The notes under the pieces were generated by a model. That model made no database searches. It saw only the letters and a program-made list of their open reading frames with translations, and was not told the origin of the DNA. Below, one piece after another: positions 56,101-63,720 of a DNA stretch of 64,000 bases (position 1 is its first letter; each line of letters starts with the position of its first letter). This stretch comes from Pseudomonas mandelii (GTDB lineage: Bacteria > Pseudomonadota > Gammaproteobacteria > Pseudomonadales > Pseudomonadaceae). Both the position numbers and the translations under genes were made by a program. The stretch covers positions 62,001 through 126,000 of the forward strand of contig NZ_JAMYDU010000005.1 of assembly GCF_024138395.1 (NCBI RefSeq), written 5' to 3'.

Positions 56101-56648
56101 TTTTGCGCCGCCATGCCCAGCTTGTTGAGGCGATCCAACGGGCTGTCGGGCGTAAGCGGGTCTGAGGTGACGAACAGCGGTGGGGCGTCGACCGAACGAC
56201 TGATGGCGATTTCATAGAACAGAGTGGCTACGATGCCACTGTCTGGGGTTTTCGCCGATTTAACGCGGGTCTCAACCAGGGTTGGGTCGAAACTCAGCCC
56301 ATCGATAAAGATCTGGTCGGGAGCTCTCATATTCGCGTTTGCCGTGCTGATGGCGTGGCCATGCACCATCGCGCCCAAGGCCTTGAGTTCTACGCGGGTG
56401 ATGTTGGAGTTGCCAAAGCGCAAGGGTCCGAAATGTTCATCGAGGATTTGGAGTGGGCGACGGGCAACTTGGCTTGGGTGCGTTGTGTCCAGCACTTCCG
56501 TTGGCGCAGGTGTCAAGGGTGGCGCGCTGGGAGATATGTCTATTTGGCCAGCGGCCGGCGCATGACTGTTGGCCGATGCACTGATCGCCGCTACCTGTAT
56601 CGGGCGGTGAGTTGAACTTTCCATGGCGGGTTCGATAAGTTTGGCCAT
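53130..56648 (-). CDS. Large toxin-like protein B with pore-like helices and RTX-like repeats
   Basis: 1172 residues, no signal peptide. Residues 1-60 are Pro/Ala/Ser-rich. Residues 65-190 form a predicted alpha/beta region. A hydrophobic region follows, about 290-310 (LFASVLTLPFDIISAVKAF) and 330-372 (SAVISIALGAAALAGFGSIAGPVGLAAAAILILGAE, broken by glycines), resembling the membrane-inserting part of TcdA/TcdB-type toxins. From about 513, degenerate calcium-binding repeats appear (GDGDDQVYAP, VGGDKNDRFHF, VTGDDKANQIS, DAGPGDDTIAIRG, VDGGPGMDRYYI). The C-terminal 450 residues are beta-rich and unassigned. The pore and RTX calls are my reading of sequence pattern, not a search result. Confidence 0.6.
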   Translation of the reverse strand: MAKLIEPAMESSTHRPIQVAAISASANSHAPAAGQIDISPSAPPLTPAPTEVLDTTHPSQVARRPLQILDEHFGPLRFGNSNITRVELKALGAMVHGHAISTANANMRAPDQIFIDGLSFDPTLVETRVKSAKTPDSGIVATLFYEIAISRSVDAPPLFVTSDPLTPDSPLDRLNKLGMAAQKLDIYAIEPISPLKAKTKSYAQRGVASIGVGMQAFGIYSGFKGAFEAIKVGDTGEAAFNGASIAAEIGSLIIEKGLTKTGVAMLESGSVILKRFSATSVGAVFSRGGGLFASVLTLPFDIISAVKAFNAAAASQGKIAQDHYVSGGVNVASAVISIALGAAALAGFGSIAGPVGLAAAAILILGAEIYRAARVVDDIDDYVELDFGERIRAGWLAFVGADQDKEVMDRYKINKTVSDHNIQLELSAKSLLEGTYKEELEYIVNGGFDVTLKTIKIWHYQWDENAGEQPYKLDSEPVIVGTDDIIHARDGLPHDLKGSVKGSPGENKGIFWRLGDGDDQVYAPKDKPNIFIYREGVKKLVGGDKNDRFHFETTEAELNRPQQPTRTSVLDGCEGSDTLTFEGSRPRADTRHVGYDVNLQTGKVALRHEDRAKDDVLIAELTSIENISTLRNGSNRVTGDDKANQISANGYDYIDAGPGDDTIAIRGLRSRVDGGPGMDRYYIADTTAEVTIVEDSEQTTLIEFGWSLERIQRCQIVGTSLVITSLRDEDGLLPDHVLTIEHIYEHVEGVRRVKNNRLQFKTQDNYRLELTLLPLPSDSLAYDVDYVGFGGNPAPAPYISNSGVVVLAERESRPTFVSRAGHRIDLVANAYTPETRAVVYLDFKSEEIVAVDASYTVEVIMGPTGYTNLNYSKLNIWIRLPSSKLVNISNFFHEKQGRRTGTSFDDNIRTNGFYLANVVLIMQDGESYQIRPPHLNFREDAATPGFKYRSARECLSPRRGLYSFIRPKHIKPYTLATTPQQVTFPAPPHTGIYVMHGQASSYDVYPVSNTLFSLSTPGAIEQTSDASTWTLFSTELTEKVTRNEIRLTSENLQVGSALIQLPSLDHPGPVESISVATSSGNIYSVELLFEVLQLYLINAQGYASIDALLSDIRAHQQRDELAMKIAVKNIGFSPRIDGTVYYNSTNDYWGIDTDPDYRIAPQTLFIEPIPTL

Positions 56649-56871
56649 TGTTTAATCCTTTAAATAATGAGCGTTATAAACACCGATTTTCGTACCGGGT
56701 GCGGGGGTATGGTATTTCTTCATATGCAGAGTGTTAGATGTGAGGCGTCTTAATAACTGTGCAATTCTTTTTAAATTTCTCCAGGTTTTGTGGTTGTTTT
56801 CCGTTTGTGTCTTCGAGTTCAGTGTTTTAACGTGTCCTATGCACAAGGCGGAACTTCGATAAATCTGTCGC

Positions 56872-58926
56872 TCAGGGCCATGTTATGTCGTACCCAAATT
56901 CATTTTTATTGCCAGACAGTCTGAGCATCGGTTTACCCGCGGCCTCCACTTCATCGATCAATTGGTCGTATTCATGTTTGTTGGCGTGTCCCGCATGCGT
57001 AGAGGCTTCGATACGTTCGCCGCGACTGCCGGCTTGCTCCTCGATGTCGCGTACATTTGCGCCCTTTGTCAGGGCCGAGTTCAACAGCCAGATACGCTCT
57101 GCTTCCAGCCCCTTTTTGGTCACCGAAATCAACCCTTCGTAGTCATCGTCGGGGAACCAGGTGGACGGCGTGTCGCGTGCCGCTGAATTGAACAGATGGT
57201 TTTCTTCATGCGGGACCACCTCCATGTTGCGGGTATCCAGCGCATACAGAAACATTTCCGTCTGCCGCTCTCTGGTGCGTTCGTAATTGCGCTCATGATC
57301 CCAGGCGACCGGGCTTCCTGCATCCGACCACTCGGAAGATTCGCTGCTGTCCGTGTCGCTTGCATCACTGGTGTCGCTGTCCGAATGCGTATCAGTGTTT
57401 CTTCCGGGGTATTTGTTGGTTTGCGAGTTGAATCGCAAGTACTCAGGATCGGGGGCTGAGGCGTACATCAGGCCTTCCTTGAGACTGAAGGTGGCACTCA
57501 TCGGCTTATGGGTGGTGGCACCGGGTTGGTGGGCATAGCGAGGAAGCATGGCGTCGTCGTTCGCCAGTTCGAAGGGGGTACGCTCATCGCCCCTGAACAG
57601 GGCCGGGACGTCAGTTCGATACAGACAGTTATTCTTGTTGCGCAGATAACCCATTTTCGCCAGAAGCGCCTCGCGTAACTCATGGGTCATGCTGGTTTCG
57701 GGGGCATACCAGTCATGCCGGGCATCACGCTTGAGATTCAGCTCGTTGATGACGTCGTGGCTGAATTGATCGAGGTAGTGTGGATTGCCAACATCTTCAG
57801 TCATGCGTTTGTGCGCTTGCGCCCATTGCGGCAATGTCAGCTCGGTTTGCAGGTGCTGTTGCAAGCGAGACAGTTGGCTTGGCAACAGATTGTAGGACTG
57901 CAAGAGCGCCTCGCGTTCGGTCGAGGTCAGGGTCGGGTGCAGCCAGCGCAGTGAATCTCGCAGCAGGTTAACGACCGGGTCGTGCGTTACATTCGGTTCG
58001 ACCCAGTGCGGGGGCTTGCCCGAGGCCTGTGCTTCGCCCCGGAAACGCTCGATATCCCGACCATGAATCCCGTAGAGCTCCCAGATCTGCTGGTCGGTCC
58101 AGTGTGTCAGGTGAGTGGGTTGCGAGCCGAATCCTCCTATAGGAGGATCGACCTGAATCCAGTTTCCGAAACGATCTCTGAACGCAAACCGTGTATCGGA
58201 TTCCGGCCCCGACCTGGGCTTGAATTCGTGATACCCCTGGGCATCCGGCGAGCGCATCGATGCGGTGTAAAGTCTTTGATCGATGTAAGTCGGCGTGTCG
58301 GAAGAGCGGGGTCGTTTTGGTGCGATGGCTGTATCGGGCTGCTTGATCACCGGTGGGGCAGGCCGTTTTGCCGCGGAGCCGCTTCCTGTCTGTTGGTCAT
58401 GGTTGACCACAGGTCTCTCACTGATCTGCGCTGTCAGGCGCCAGGTAGGACTTCCGTCGTTTTTATACAGCACTGGGCCGGACGGGTTTTGCTCCGTCAG
58501 TAACTTCATTCGATAGACGCCCGGATTTGCATCAAGACCGACATGAGCTGTATGCACAACGCCTCCATCGTCTACATCGACAAATTTGCGCCCGACGATG
58601 TAGCGCAAGCCGTCTGCATCCGGTGCTTGCATGCCGCGCAGAAAGTTCTCCGATAACCAGTATCTGCTCAATGATTTGTCGCTCTGCGAATGGTCCGTAA
58701 TCGTTCGAGTCGGCAAGTCGGTTATTTCAATGGAAGGAAGGAGGGGGGGATCAATGCCCGGGCGTGCAGCCTGATTGGAGGTCGATGGAATATTCGCGTC
58801 GGCAGACCAAATTCCATGAGGCACGAATACTGAACTATTCAACTCGGGCCTTATAGATGGCTCGTTCGTTGATACAGCTTTATGCGGAGTTGTTACGGGT
58901 GGTTTGCGGGGTGTTTTTGGGCTCAT
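56872..58926 (-). CDS. Toxin-like protein C, paralogue of A
   Basis: 684 residues, first gene of the island. It shares with A the order: PDADGLRYIVGRKFVDV, GPVLYKNDGSPTWRL, SPDAQGYHEF, RFAFRDRFGNWIQVDP, LTHWTDQQIWELYGIHG, LRDSLRWLHP...SYNL, LYRTDVPALFRGDERTPFEL, SATFSL, FLYALDTRNMEVVP and DYEGLISVTKKGLEAERIWLLNS. As in A, the final Glu of a cholera-toxin-like E-x-E is absent (Leu). It has an insert at about 170-215 with basic clusters (AKRPA, PKRPRSS), resembling a bipartite nuclear signal. A Ser/Asp-rich tract lies at 511-535. No signal peptide. Confidence 0.7.
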   Translation of the reverse strand: MSPKTPRKPPVTTPHKAVSTNEPSIRPELNSSVFVPHGIWSADANIPSTSNQAARPGIDPPLLPSIEITDLPTRTITDHSQSDKSLSRYWLSENFLRGMQAPDADGLRYIVGRKFVDVDDGGVVHTAHVGLDANPGVYRMKLLTEQNPSGPVLYKNDGSPTWRLTAQISERPVVNHDQQTGSGSAAKRPAPPVIKQPDTAIAPKRPRSSDTPTYIDQRLYTASMRSPDAQGYHEFKPRSGPESDTRFAFRDRFGNWIQVDPPIGGFGSQPTHLTHWTDQQIWELYGIHGRDIERFRGEAQASGKPPHWVEPNVTHDPVVNLLRDSLRWLHPTLTSTEREALLQSYNLLPSQLSRLQQHLQTELTLPQWAQAHKRMTEDVGNPHYLDQFSHDVINELNLKRDARHDWYAPETSMTHELREALLAKMGYLRNKNNCLYRTDVPALFRGDERTPFELANDDAMLPRYAHQPGATTHKPMSATFSLKEGLMYASAPDPEYLRFNSQTNKYPGRNTDTHSDSDTSDASDTDSSESSEWSDAGSPVAWDHERNYERTRERQTEMFLYALDTRNMEVVPHEENHLFNSAARDTPSTWFPDDDYEGLISVTKKGLEAERIWLLNSALTKGANVRDIEEQAGSRGERIEASTHAGHANKHEYDQLIDEVEAAGKPMLRLSGNKNEFGYDITWP

Positions 58927-59290
58927 GGCAAACTCGCATATAAAATAAAATAAAATTGATAAGTTTTGTTCATGTATCTAATGGTGTTTTTGGTGAGCTT
59001 GATAAAGTGACTTGTTGGTCGTGCATGATGAAGACTTGCTGCGCGTTGATTCGCAGTAAGGTGGTTTTTAATGTAATTGATTTTCGAGGTCGTGAAAGGT
59101 GCAGAGTTTGTAAATGATGGAAAAATATGTAACTTACAATTATTTGTCAGACGGATGTTCTGAAAAGACGCGGTCGCACCGCAGGTCTGCGACTCACTAG
59201 ATCAAGCGCCACGCTCGTCGGAGAAATCCTTGAAGCGTGGCGAGGAGGGAGCTCTTTACTGTTAGCCAATAGAGCGGCTAACCCGTGGTG
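58927..59290. other. A+T-rich region upstream of the toxin-like island
   Basis: About 360 bases with runs of A and T (AAAATAAAATAAAATTGATA next to the protein C start; later TAATGTAATTGATTTT and AAAATATGTAACTTACAATT), unlike the GC-rich genome. It should hold the island promoter on the minus strand. The end nearest the DedA-PAP2 gene has a GTTAGCC/GGCTAAC stem at 59260-59281. I see no gene. Confidence 0.55.
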
Positions 59291-60607
59291 TCAGTACGCG
59301 TACCGCAACATTGCGTGCGGCAGATGGCGCAGGGCAAAGAAACTGAACAGCGCCACCAGTGCCGGCAGGACCAGCCACCAGACCTTGAACGGCATGGCAT
59401 TGAGGGGCGACTGGCGCTGGCTCAACCATAAACTCGCGGCACATACGCAGGCGGCCAACATGGCGCCGGCCAGTACGTCGGTCGGCCAGTGCGCTCCGAG
59501 ATAAACCCGTGACAAGGCGATCGACAGCGCCGGCAGGCAGGCCAGCAGCAGCCAGGTCAGGCGCATACGCGGGGGCTGTCCGCGACCGGCGAGTACCGCA
59601 AGGGTCAGAAACAAGGCAAACGACCCCGAAGCATGGCCACTGGGCATGCTGTAGCTGGTCAAAGGATCGGTCAGCACTTCCGGGCGCACACGGGCGAAGA
59701 AGTGCTTGGTCGCGGTGTTGCCCAGCGCGGTGAACAGCAGGGTGCCGCCAGCGAAGATCGCGTGCCGCCATTGTCGTGTCAGCAACAACAAGACTGTCAG
59801 CAAGGCGCTGAGCATAAACATGTTGCGGAATTCGCCAATCAGCGTGAACACCACGGCCACTTCATCGAGCACCGGGCTGCGGTGTTCCTGGACCAGGGTC
59901 ATCAATCCCTGGTCGAGCGCGGTCAGGTGCGGATAGCCGATGAATAACCCCGCCAGAATCAGCAAGCTCATGCTCGTTATAAATATCGTGGCCTTGCGAT
60001 GCCGGCGCAGGCTGCTGGTTGCACTCAGCCCTAACATCACCGCAACGCTGCCAGCGACGATCCCGGCCTCAGGCCAGAAACCTTCCGGCAATGGCAAGCG
60101 AATCGCCGCTCCCGTGGCCCAGCCGGGTAGCAGATAGGCAACGCTCCAGCCTGCGGCGGCCAAGAGGCTGACGACGGCGAAGCGCGGGAACGGCATGTCG
60201 AACATCCCGGCAACCATCGGCAACATTGGCCGCAGCGGGCCGATAAAGCGTCCGACCAACAGGCTGGCGATGCCATAACGCTGGAAATACGCCTCGGCTC
60301 CGGCCATCCATTCCGGATGGTGGCGCAACCCCGGCAGGCGACGGATGTTCTGGTGGAAATGCCGCCCTAAAAAATACGAAACGATGTCGCCCAGCACACC
60401 GCCGAGGAAACCCAGCAGCAGCGTTTCACCCAATGACAACGCGCCACTGCCAGCCAGTACCGCCACGGCAAACAACAACACTGTGCCAGGCACGATGAGC
60501 CCGGCAATCGCCAGGCATTCCACACAAGCCACTATGAACACTGCCGCGGCCAGCCACTGCGGATTGACCGTCAGCCAATTGGTTACGCTATCGAGCCATG
60601 GGCCCAT
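59291..60607 (-). CDS. DedA-PAP2 fusion membrane protein
   Basis: 438 residues with two domains. Residues 15-205 are a DedA/VTT domain (GLIVPGTVLLFAVAVLAGSGALS, GGVLGDIVSYFLGRHF, ASLLVGRFIGPLRPMLPMVAGMFDMP). Residues 230-425 are a PAP2-type phosphatase with motifs KHFFARVRP, SMPSGHA and SRVYLGAHWPTDV, all catalytic residues present. The fusion pairs a lipid-carrier transporter type with a lipid-pyrophosphate phosphatase, as expected for undecaprenyl-phosphate recycling. ATG at 60607 has GGAG eight bases upstream. Confidence 0.9.
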   Translation of the reverse strand: MGPWLDSVTNWLTVNPQWLAAAVFIVACVECLAIAGLIVPGTVLLFAVAVLAGSGALSLGETLLLGFLGGVLGDIVSYFLGRHFHQNIRRLPGLRHHPEWMAGAEAYFQRYGIASLLVGRFIGPLRPMLPMVAGMFDMPFPRFAVVSLLAAAGWSVAYLLPGWATGAAIRLPLPEGFWPEAGIVAGSVAVMLGLSATSSLRRHRKATIFITSMSLLILAGLFIGYPHLTALDQGLMTLVQEHRSPVLDEVAVVFTLIGEFRNMFMLSALLTVLLLLTRQWRHAIFAGGTLLFTALGNTATKHFFARVRPEVLTDPLTSYSMPSGHASGSFALFLTLAVLAGRGQPPRMRLTWLLLACLPALSIALSRVYLGAHWPTDVLAGAMLAACVCAASLWLSQRQSPLNAMPFKVWWLVLPALVALFSFFALRHLPHAMLRYAY

Positions 60608-60674
60608 AAAAACAACTCCATCTGATTCAATTGGCCCTTGGTGGGCGAACACAATTTAAACAACGCTAAAATTC

Positions 60675-60766
60675 CTGTGGGAGCGGGCTTGCCCGCGATG
60701 GCGCCGGGACAGTCAGCATTGATGTCGACCGATATGGCCCTATCGCGGGCAAGCCCGCTCCCACAG
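60675..60766. repeat. REP pair between mpg and the DedA-PAP2 gene
   Basis: CTGTGGGAGCGGGCTTGCCC and its complement CGGGCAAGCCCGCTCCCACAG face each other across about 40 bases. Confidence 0.85.
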
Positions 60767-60797
60767 TGATCTCCTCTGCATCAAGATTCAGCAGCTG

Positions 60798-61496
60798 TCA
60801 GGACAGCAAAAAATAATCGCGACCTTCGACTTGCCCCCGGCGTAGCGGGTTGCGTGTGCAGTAAAGTGCGTAAGCCGCATCAACAAAACGGTACATCAAG
60901 TGTTCGTCGCGCCCGTGGGGAATGCCCAGGCGTGTGGTCTGGATGATGTGCCCCGGCGCCGGCCCGACATCTTCCACCAGCAATACTTCATGGTCGAAGC
61001 GCTTGGCGTCCCAGACCGGCACCTTCAGCCCCAGTGCTTTGCAGAGCAACGTCTGCCCCGCACACAGTTTTTGCGAGGGGCGAGGGCGGCCCTGAGCATC
61101 GGGATTGTTCAATAGCATCTGCGCCAGGCTCGCCGGCCCGCTCAGTTCATCGATCCACGGATAGGCGGACTTGATCAGCACCGCATTGCCGGGACCCTGA
61201 GCGCTGAAGTTCAACGAATCACCGCCGCGGGCGTAATACATATAGATGTGGCCGCCATCCAGAAACAAAGCCTTACGCTTTTCTGTGTAGCCAAGGGAGG
61301 CGTGGCTGCCTTTTTCTTCGCAGTAATAGGCTTCGGTCTCGATGATCCGGGCACTGAGCCACAGGTCGCCGACCCGATGACGGATGATTTTGCCCAGTAA
61401 ATCCCGGGCCAGCGTTTGCGCATCGCGGTCGAAAAATGCATCCGGCAGCCCCTTGGGCTGGCGCGTAGCGGATGCAGAAACAGGCAGGTTGGTCAT
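60798..61496 (-). CDS. mpg: DNA-3-methyladenine glycosylase (AAG/MPG family)
   Basis: A 232-residue alkyl-base excision enzyme of the mammalian AAG type. Seen: ARDLLGKIIRHRVGDLWLSARIIETEAYYCEEKGSHASLGYT with the catalytic Glu in ETEAY, and IYMYYARGGDSLNFSAQ. The ATG at 61496 begins MTNLPVSA. Divergent from proA. Confidence 0.95.
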   Translation of the reverse strand: MTNLPVSASATRQPKGLPDAFFDRDAQTLARDLLGKIIRHRVGDLWLSARIIETEAYYCEEKGSHASLGYTEKRKALFLDGGHIYMYYARGGDSLNFSAQGPGNAVLIKSAYPWIDELSGPASLAQMLLNNPDAQGRPRPSQKLCAGQTLLCKALGLKVPVWDAKRFDHEVLLVEDVGPAPGHIIQTTRLGIPHGRDEHLMYRFVDAAYALYCTRNPLRRGQVEGRDYFLLS

Positions 61497-61631
61497 GATG
61501 AACAGCGTTTATCAGGGCTGATTGAGTCGTGATGATAACAATATGCAGCTTAATCCCGGCTGAACGTCGGCAAATTGCCCTCCATTTCGACCATCCGCCT
61601 GTCACCGCTGTTAGTCCCGGGACGCGACAGC

Positions 61632-61637
61632 TATAAT
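61632..61637 (+). promoter_or_regulatory. Probable sigma-70 -10 element of proA
   Basis: TATAAT is a perfect -10 hexamer 49 bases before the proA ATG. The -35 position (TGTTAG, 61609-61614) is a poor match, so this is a moderate call. Confidence 0.45.
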
Positions 61638-61685
61638 CTGCCGCTTTACTCTTTACCAAGACCTTAGCAAAGACCATTGCAGACC

Positions 61686-62957
61686 ATGACTGAGTCCGTT
61701 CTTGACTACATGACCCGTTTGGGTCGCGCCGCCCGCGAAGCTTCTCGCGTGATCGGCCGTGCCAGCACCGCGCAGAAAAACCGCGCCTTGCAGGCGGCGG
61801 CCAATGCGCTGGACGCTGCACGCGCGGAGCTGACCGCAGCCAATGAACTGGATTTGGCTGCCGGCCGCGCCAATGGTCTGGAGCCTGCTCTGCTGGAACG
61901 CCTGGCACTGACCCCGGAGCGCATCGACGGCATGATCGTCGGTTTGCGTCAGGTCGCGGCACTGCCCGACCCGGTCGGTGCGATCCGCGACATGAGTTAT
62001 CGCCCGTCTGGCATCCAGGTCGGCAAGATGCGCGTGCCCTTGGGCGTAATCGGGATCATCTACGAATCACGGCCGAACGTGACCATCGATGCCGCCAGCC
62101 TGTGCTTGAAGTCCGGCAATGCGACCATCCTGCGTGGCGGTTCCGAGGCGATTCACTCCAACCGTGCTATTGCCGCCTGCATCCAGCGCGGCCTGGCTGA
62201 GGCCGATCTGCCGGCCGCGGTGGTGCAAGTGGTCGAAACCACTGACCGCGCCGCCGTCGGCGCGCTGATCACCATGCCGGAATATGTCGACGTCATCGTG
62301 CCCCGTGGCGGTCGTGGCCTGATCGAACGGGTCAGTCGCGATGCCCGCGTGCCCGTCATCAAGCACCTGGACGGCATCTGTCACGTCTACGTCAGTGCCC
62401 ACGCCGATCTGCCGAAAGCCCAGCGCATCGCGTTCAACGCCAAGACTTACCGTTATGGCATCTGCGGTGCCATGGAAACCTTGCTGGTGGATGAATCGGT
62501 TGCCAAGGAGTTCCTGCCGTCGATGGCTGCCCAGTTCCGCGAAAAAGGCGTCGAACTGCGCGGTTGCGAGCGAACCCGGGCAATCATCGAGGCCGTTGCG
62601 GCCACTGAGGAAGACTGGCACACCGAATACCTGGCGCCGATCCTCTCGATTCGCGTGGTCGAGGGTCTGGATCAGGCCATCGAGCACATTAACCAGTACG
62701 GCTCCCATCACACCGATTCGATCGTCAGCGAAAACCTGGCCGAAACCCGGCGTTTCGTGGCTGAAGTCGATTCGTCCTCGGTCATGATCAACACCCCGAC
62801 GTGCTTCGCCGATGGCTTCGAATACGGATTGGGTGCCGAGATTGGCATTTCTACTGATAAGCTGCACGCCCGCGGCCCGGTGGGCCTCGAAGGTCTGACC
62901 TGCGAGAAGTACATCGTGGTCGGTGACGGTCAGTTGCGCGGCCAGGAGTCGCTCTGA
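61686..62957 (+). CDS. proA: Glutamate-5-semialdehyde dehydrogenase (gamma-glutamyl phosphate reductase)
   Basis: A 423-residue enzyme of proline synthesis. Seen: [59 protein letters not shown], and the catalytic Cys in [15 protein letters not shown]. An in-frame TTG three codons earlier is possible but the ATG is better placed. First of proA-nadD-rsfS. Confidence 0.97.
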   Translation: MTESVLDYMTRLGRAAREASRVIGRASTAQKNRALQAAANALDAARAELTAANELDLAAGRANGLEPALLERLALTPERIDGMIVGLRQVAALPDPVGAIRDMSYRPSGIQVGKMRVPLGVIGIIYESRPNVTIDAASLCLKSGNATILRGGSEAIHSNRAIAACIQRGLAEADLPAAVVQVVETTDRAAVGALITMPEYVDVIVPRGGRGLIERVSRDARVPVIKHLDGICHVYVSAHADLPKAQRIAFNAKTYRYGICGAMETLLVDESVAKEFLPSMAAQFREKGVELRGCERTRAIIEAVAATEEDWHTEYLAPILSIRVVEGLDQAIEHINQYGSHHTDSIVSENLAETRRFVAEVDSSSVMINTPTCFADGFEYGLGAEIGISTDKLHARGPVGLEGLTCEKYIVVGDGQLRGQESL

Positions 62958-62958
62958 C

Positions 62959-63648
62959 TTGGGCGACCTCGACCCGTCAGCCCAAGTGACCGCCAGCGAG
63001 TCCCAGCCTCGACGCATTGGCGTACTGGGCGGGACCTTCGACCCGGTGCACATCGGCCATTTGCGCGGTGCGCTGGAAGTCGCCGAATCGCTGGCGCTCG
63101 ATGAGTTACGTCTGACACCCAGCGCCAGGCCGCCTCATCGCGGTACGCCGCAGGTGTCGGCGAAGGACCGTCTGGCGATGGTCAAGTGCGCGGTGGCCGG
63201 TGTGCCACCGTTGGTGGTGGACGCCCGCGAATTGCAGCGGGACAAACCGTCCTACACCATCGACACCCTGGAACTGATGCGCGCCGAATTGGCCGCCCCA
63301 GACCAGGTTTTTCTACTTTTGGGCTGGGACGCATTTTGCGGCCTGCCCACTTGGCATCGCTGGGAAGAGTTGCTCCAGCATTGCCACATCCTGGTGCTGC
63401 AACGCCCGGATGCCGACAGCGAACCGCCGGATGCCTTGCGCAACCTGCTGGCAGCGCGCTCGGTGAGCGACCCGCTGGCCCTCAAAGGGCCGAGCGGACA
63501 GATTGCATTCGTCTGGCAGACGCCGCTCGCGGTATCCGCCACCCAGATCCGTCAACTGCTGGCCAGCGGTAAGTCGGTACGTTTCCTGGTGCCCGACGCG
63601 GTCCTGGCCTACATCGATGCGCACGGACTCTACCGTGCGTCGAACTGA
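62959..63648 (+). CDS. nadD: Nicotinate-nucleotide adenylyltransferase
   Basis: A 229-residue NAD synthesis enzyme. Seen: [21 protein letters not shown] (GTFDPxHxGH nucleotidyl-transfer motif), PSARPPHRG, and the late ISATQIR-type [24 protein letters not shown]. No ATG fits; TTG at 62959 has GGAG 11 bases upstream, and GTG at 62986 is the other candidate. The start is therefore uncertain by nine codons. The stop is 72 bases before rsfS. Confidence 0.93.
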   Translation: MGDLDPSAQVTASESQPRRIGVLGGTFDPVHIGHLRGALEVAESLALDELRLTPSARPPHRGTPQVSAKDRLAMVKCAVAGVPPLVVDARELQRDKPSYTIDTLELMRAELAAPDQVFLLLGWDAFCGLPTWHRWEELLQHCHILVLQRPDADSEPPDALRNLLAARSVSDPLALKGPSGQIAFVWQTPLAVSATQIRQLLASGKSVRFLVPDAVLAYIDAHGLYRASN

Positions 63649-63720
63649 AAAAGGGCGCGCTTCAAGGCACGTGAACGCGTGTATCGAAGCGCCCGAACAC
63701 ACGAGCAAAACGAGTTTTAT

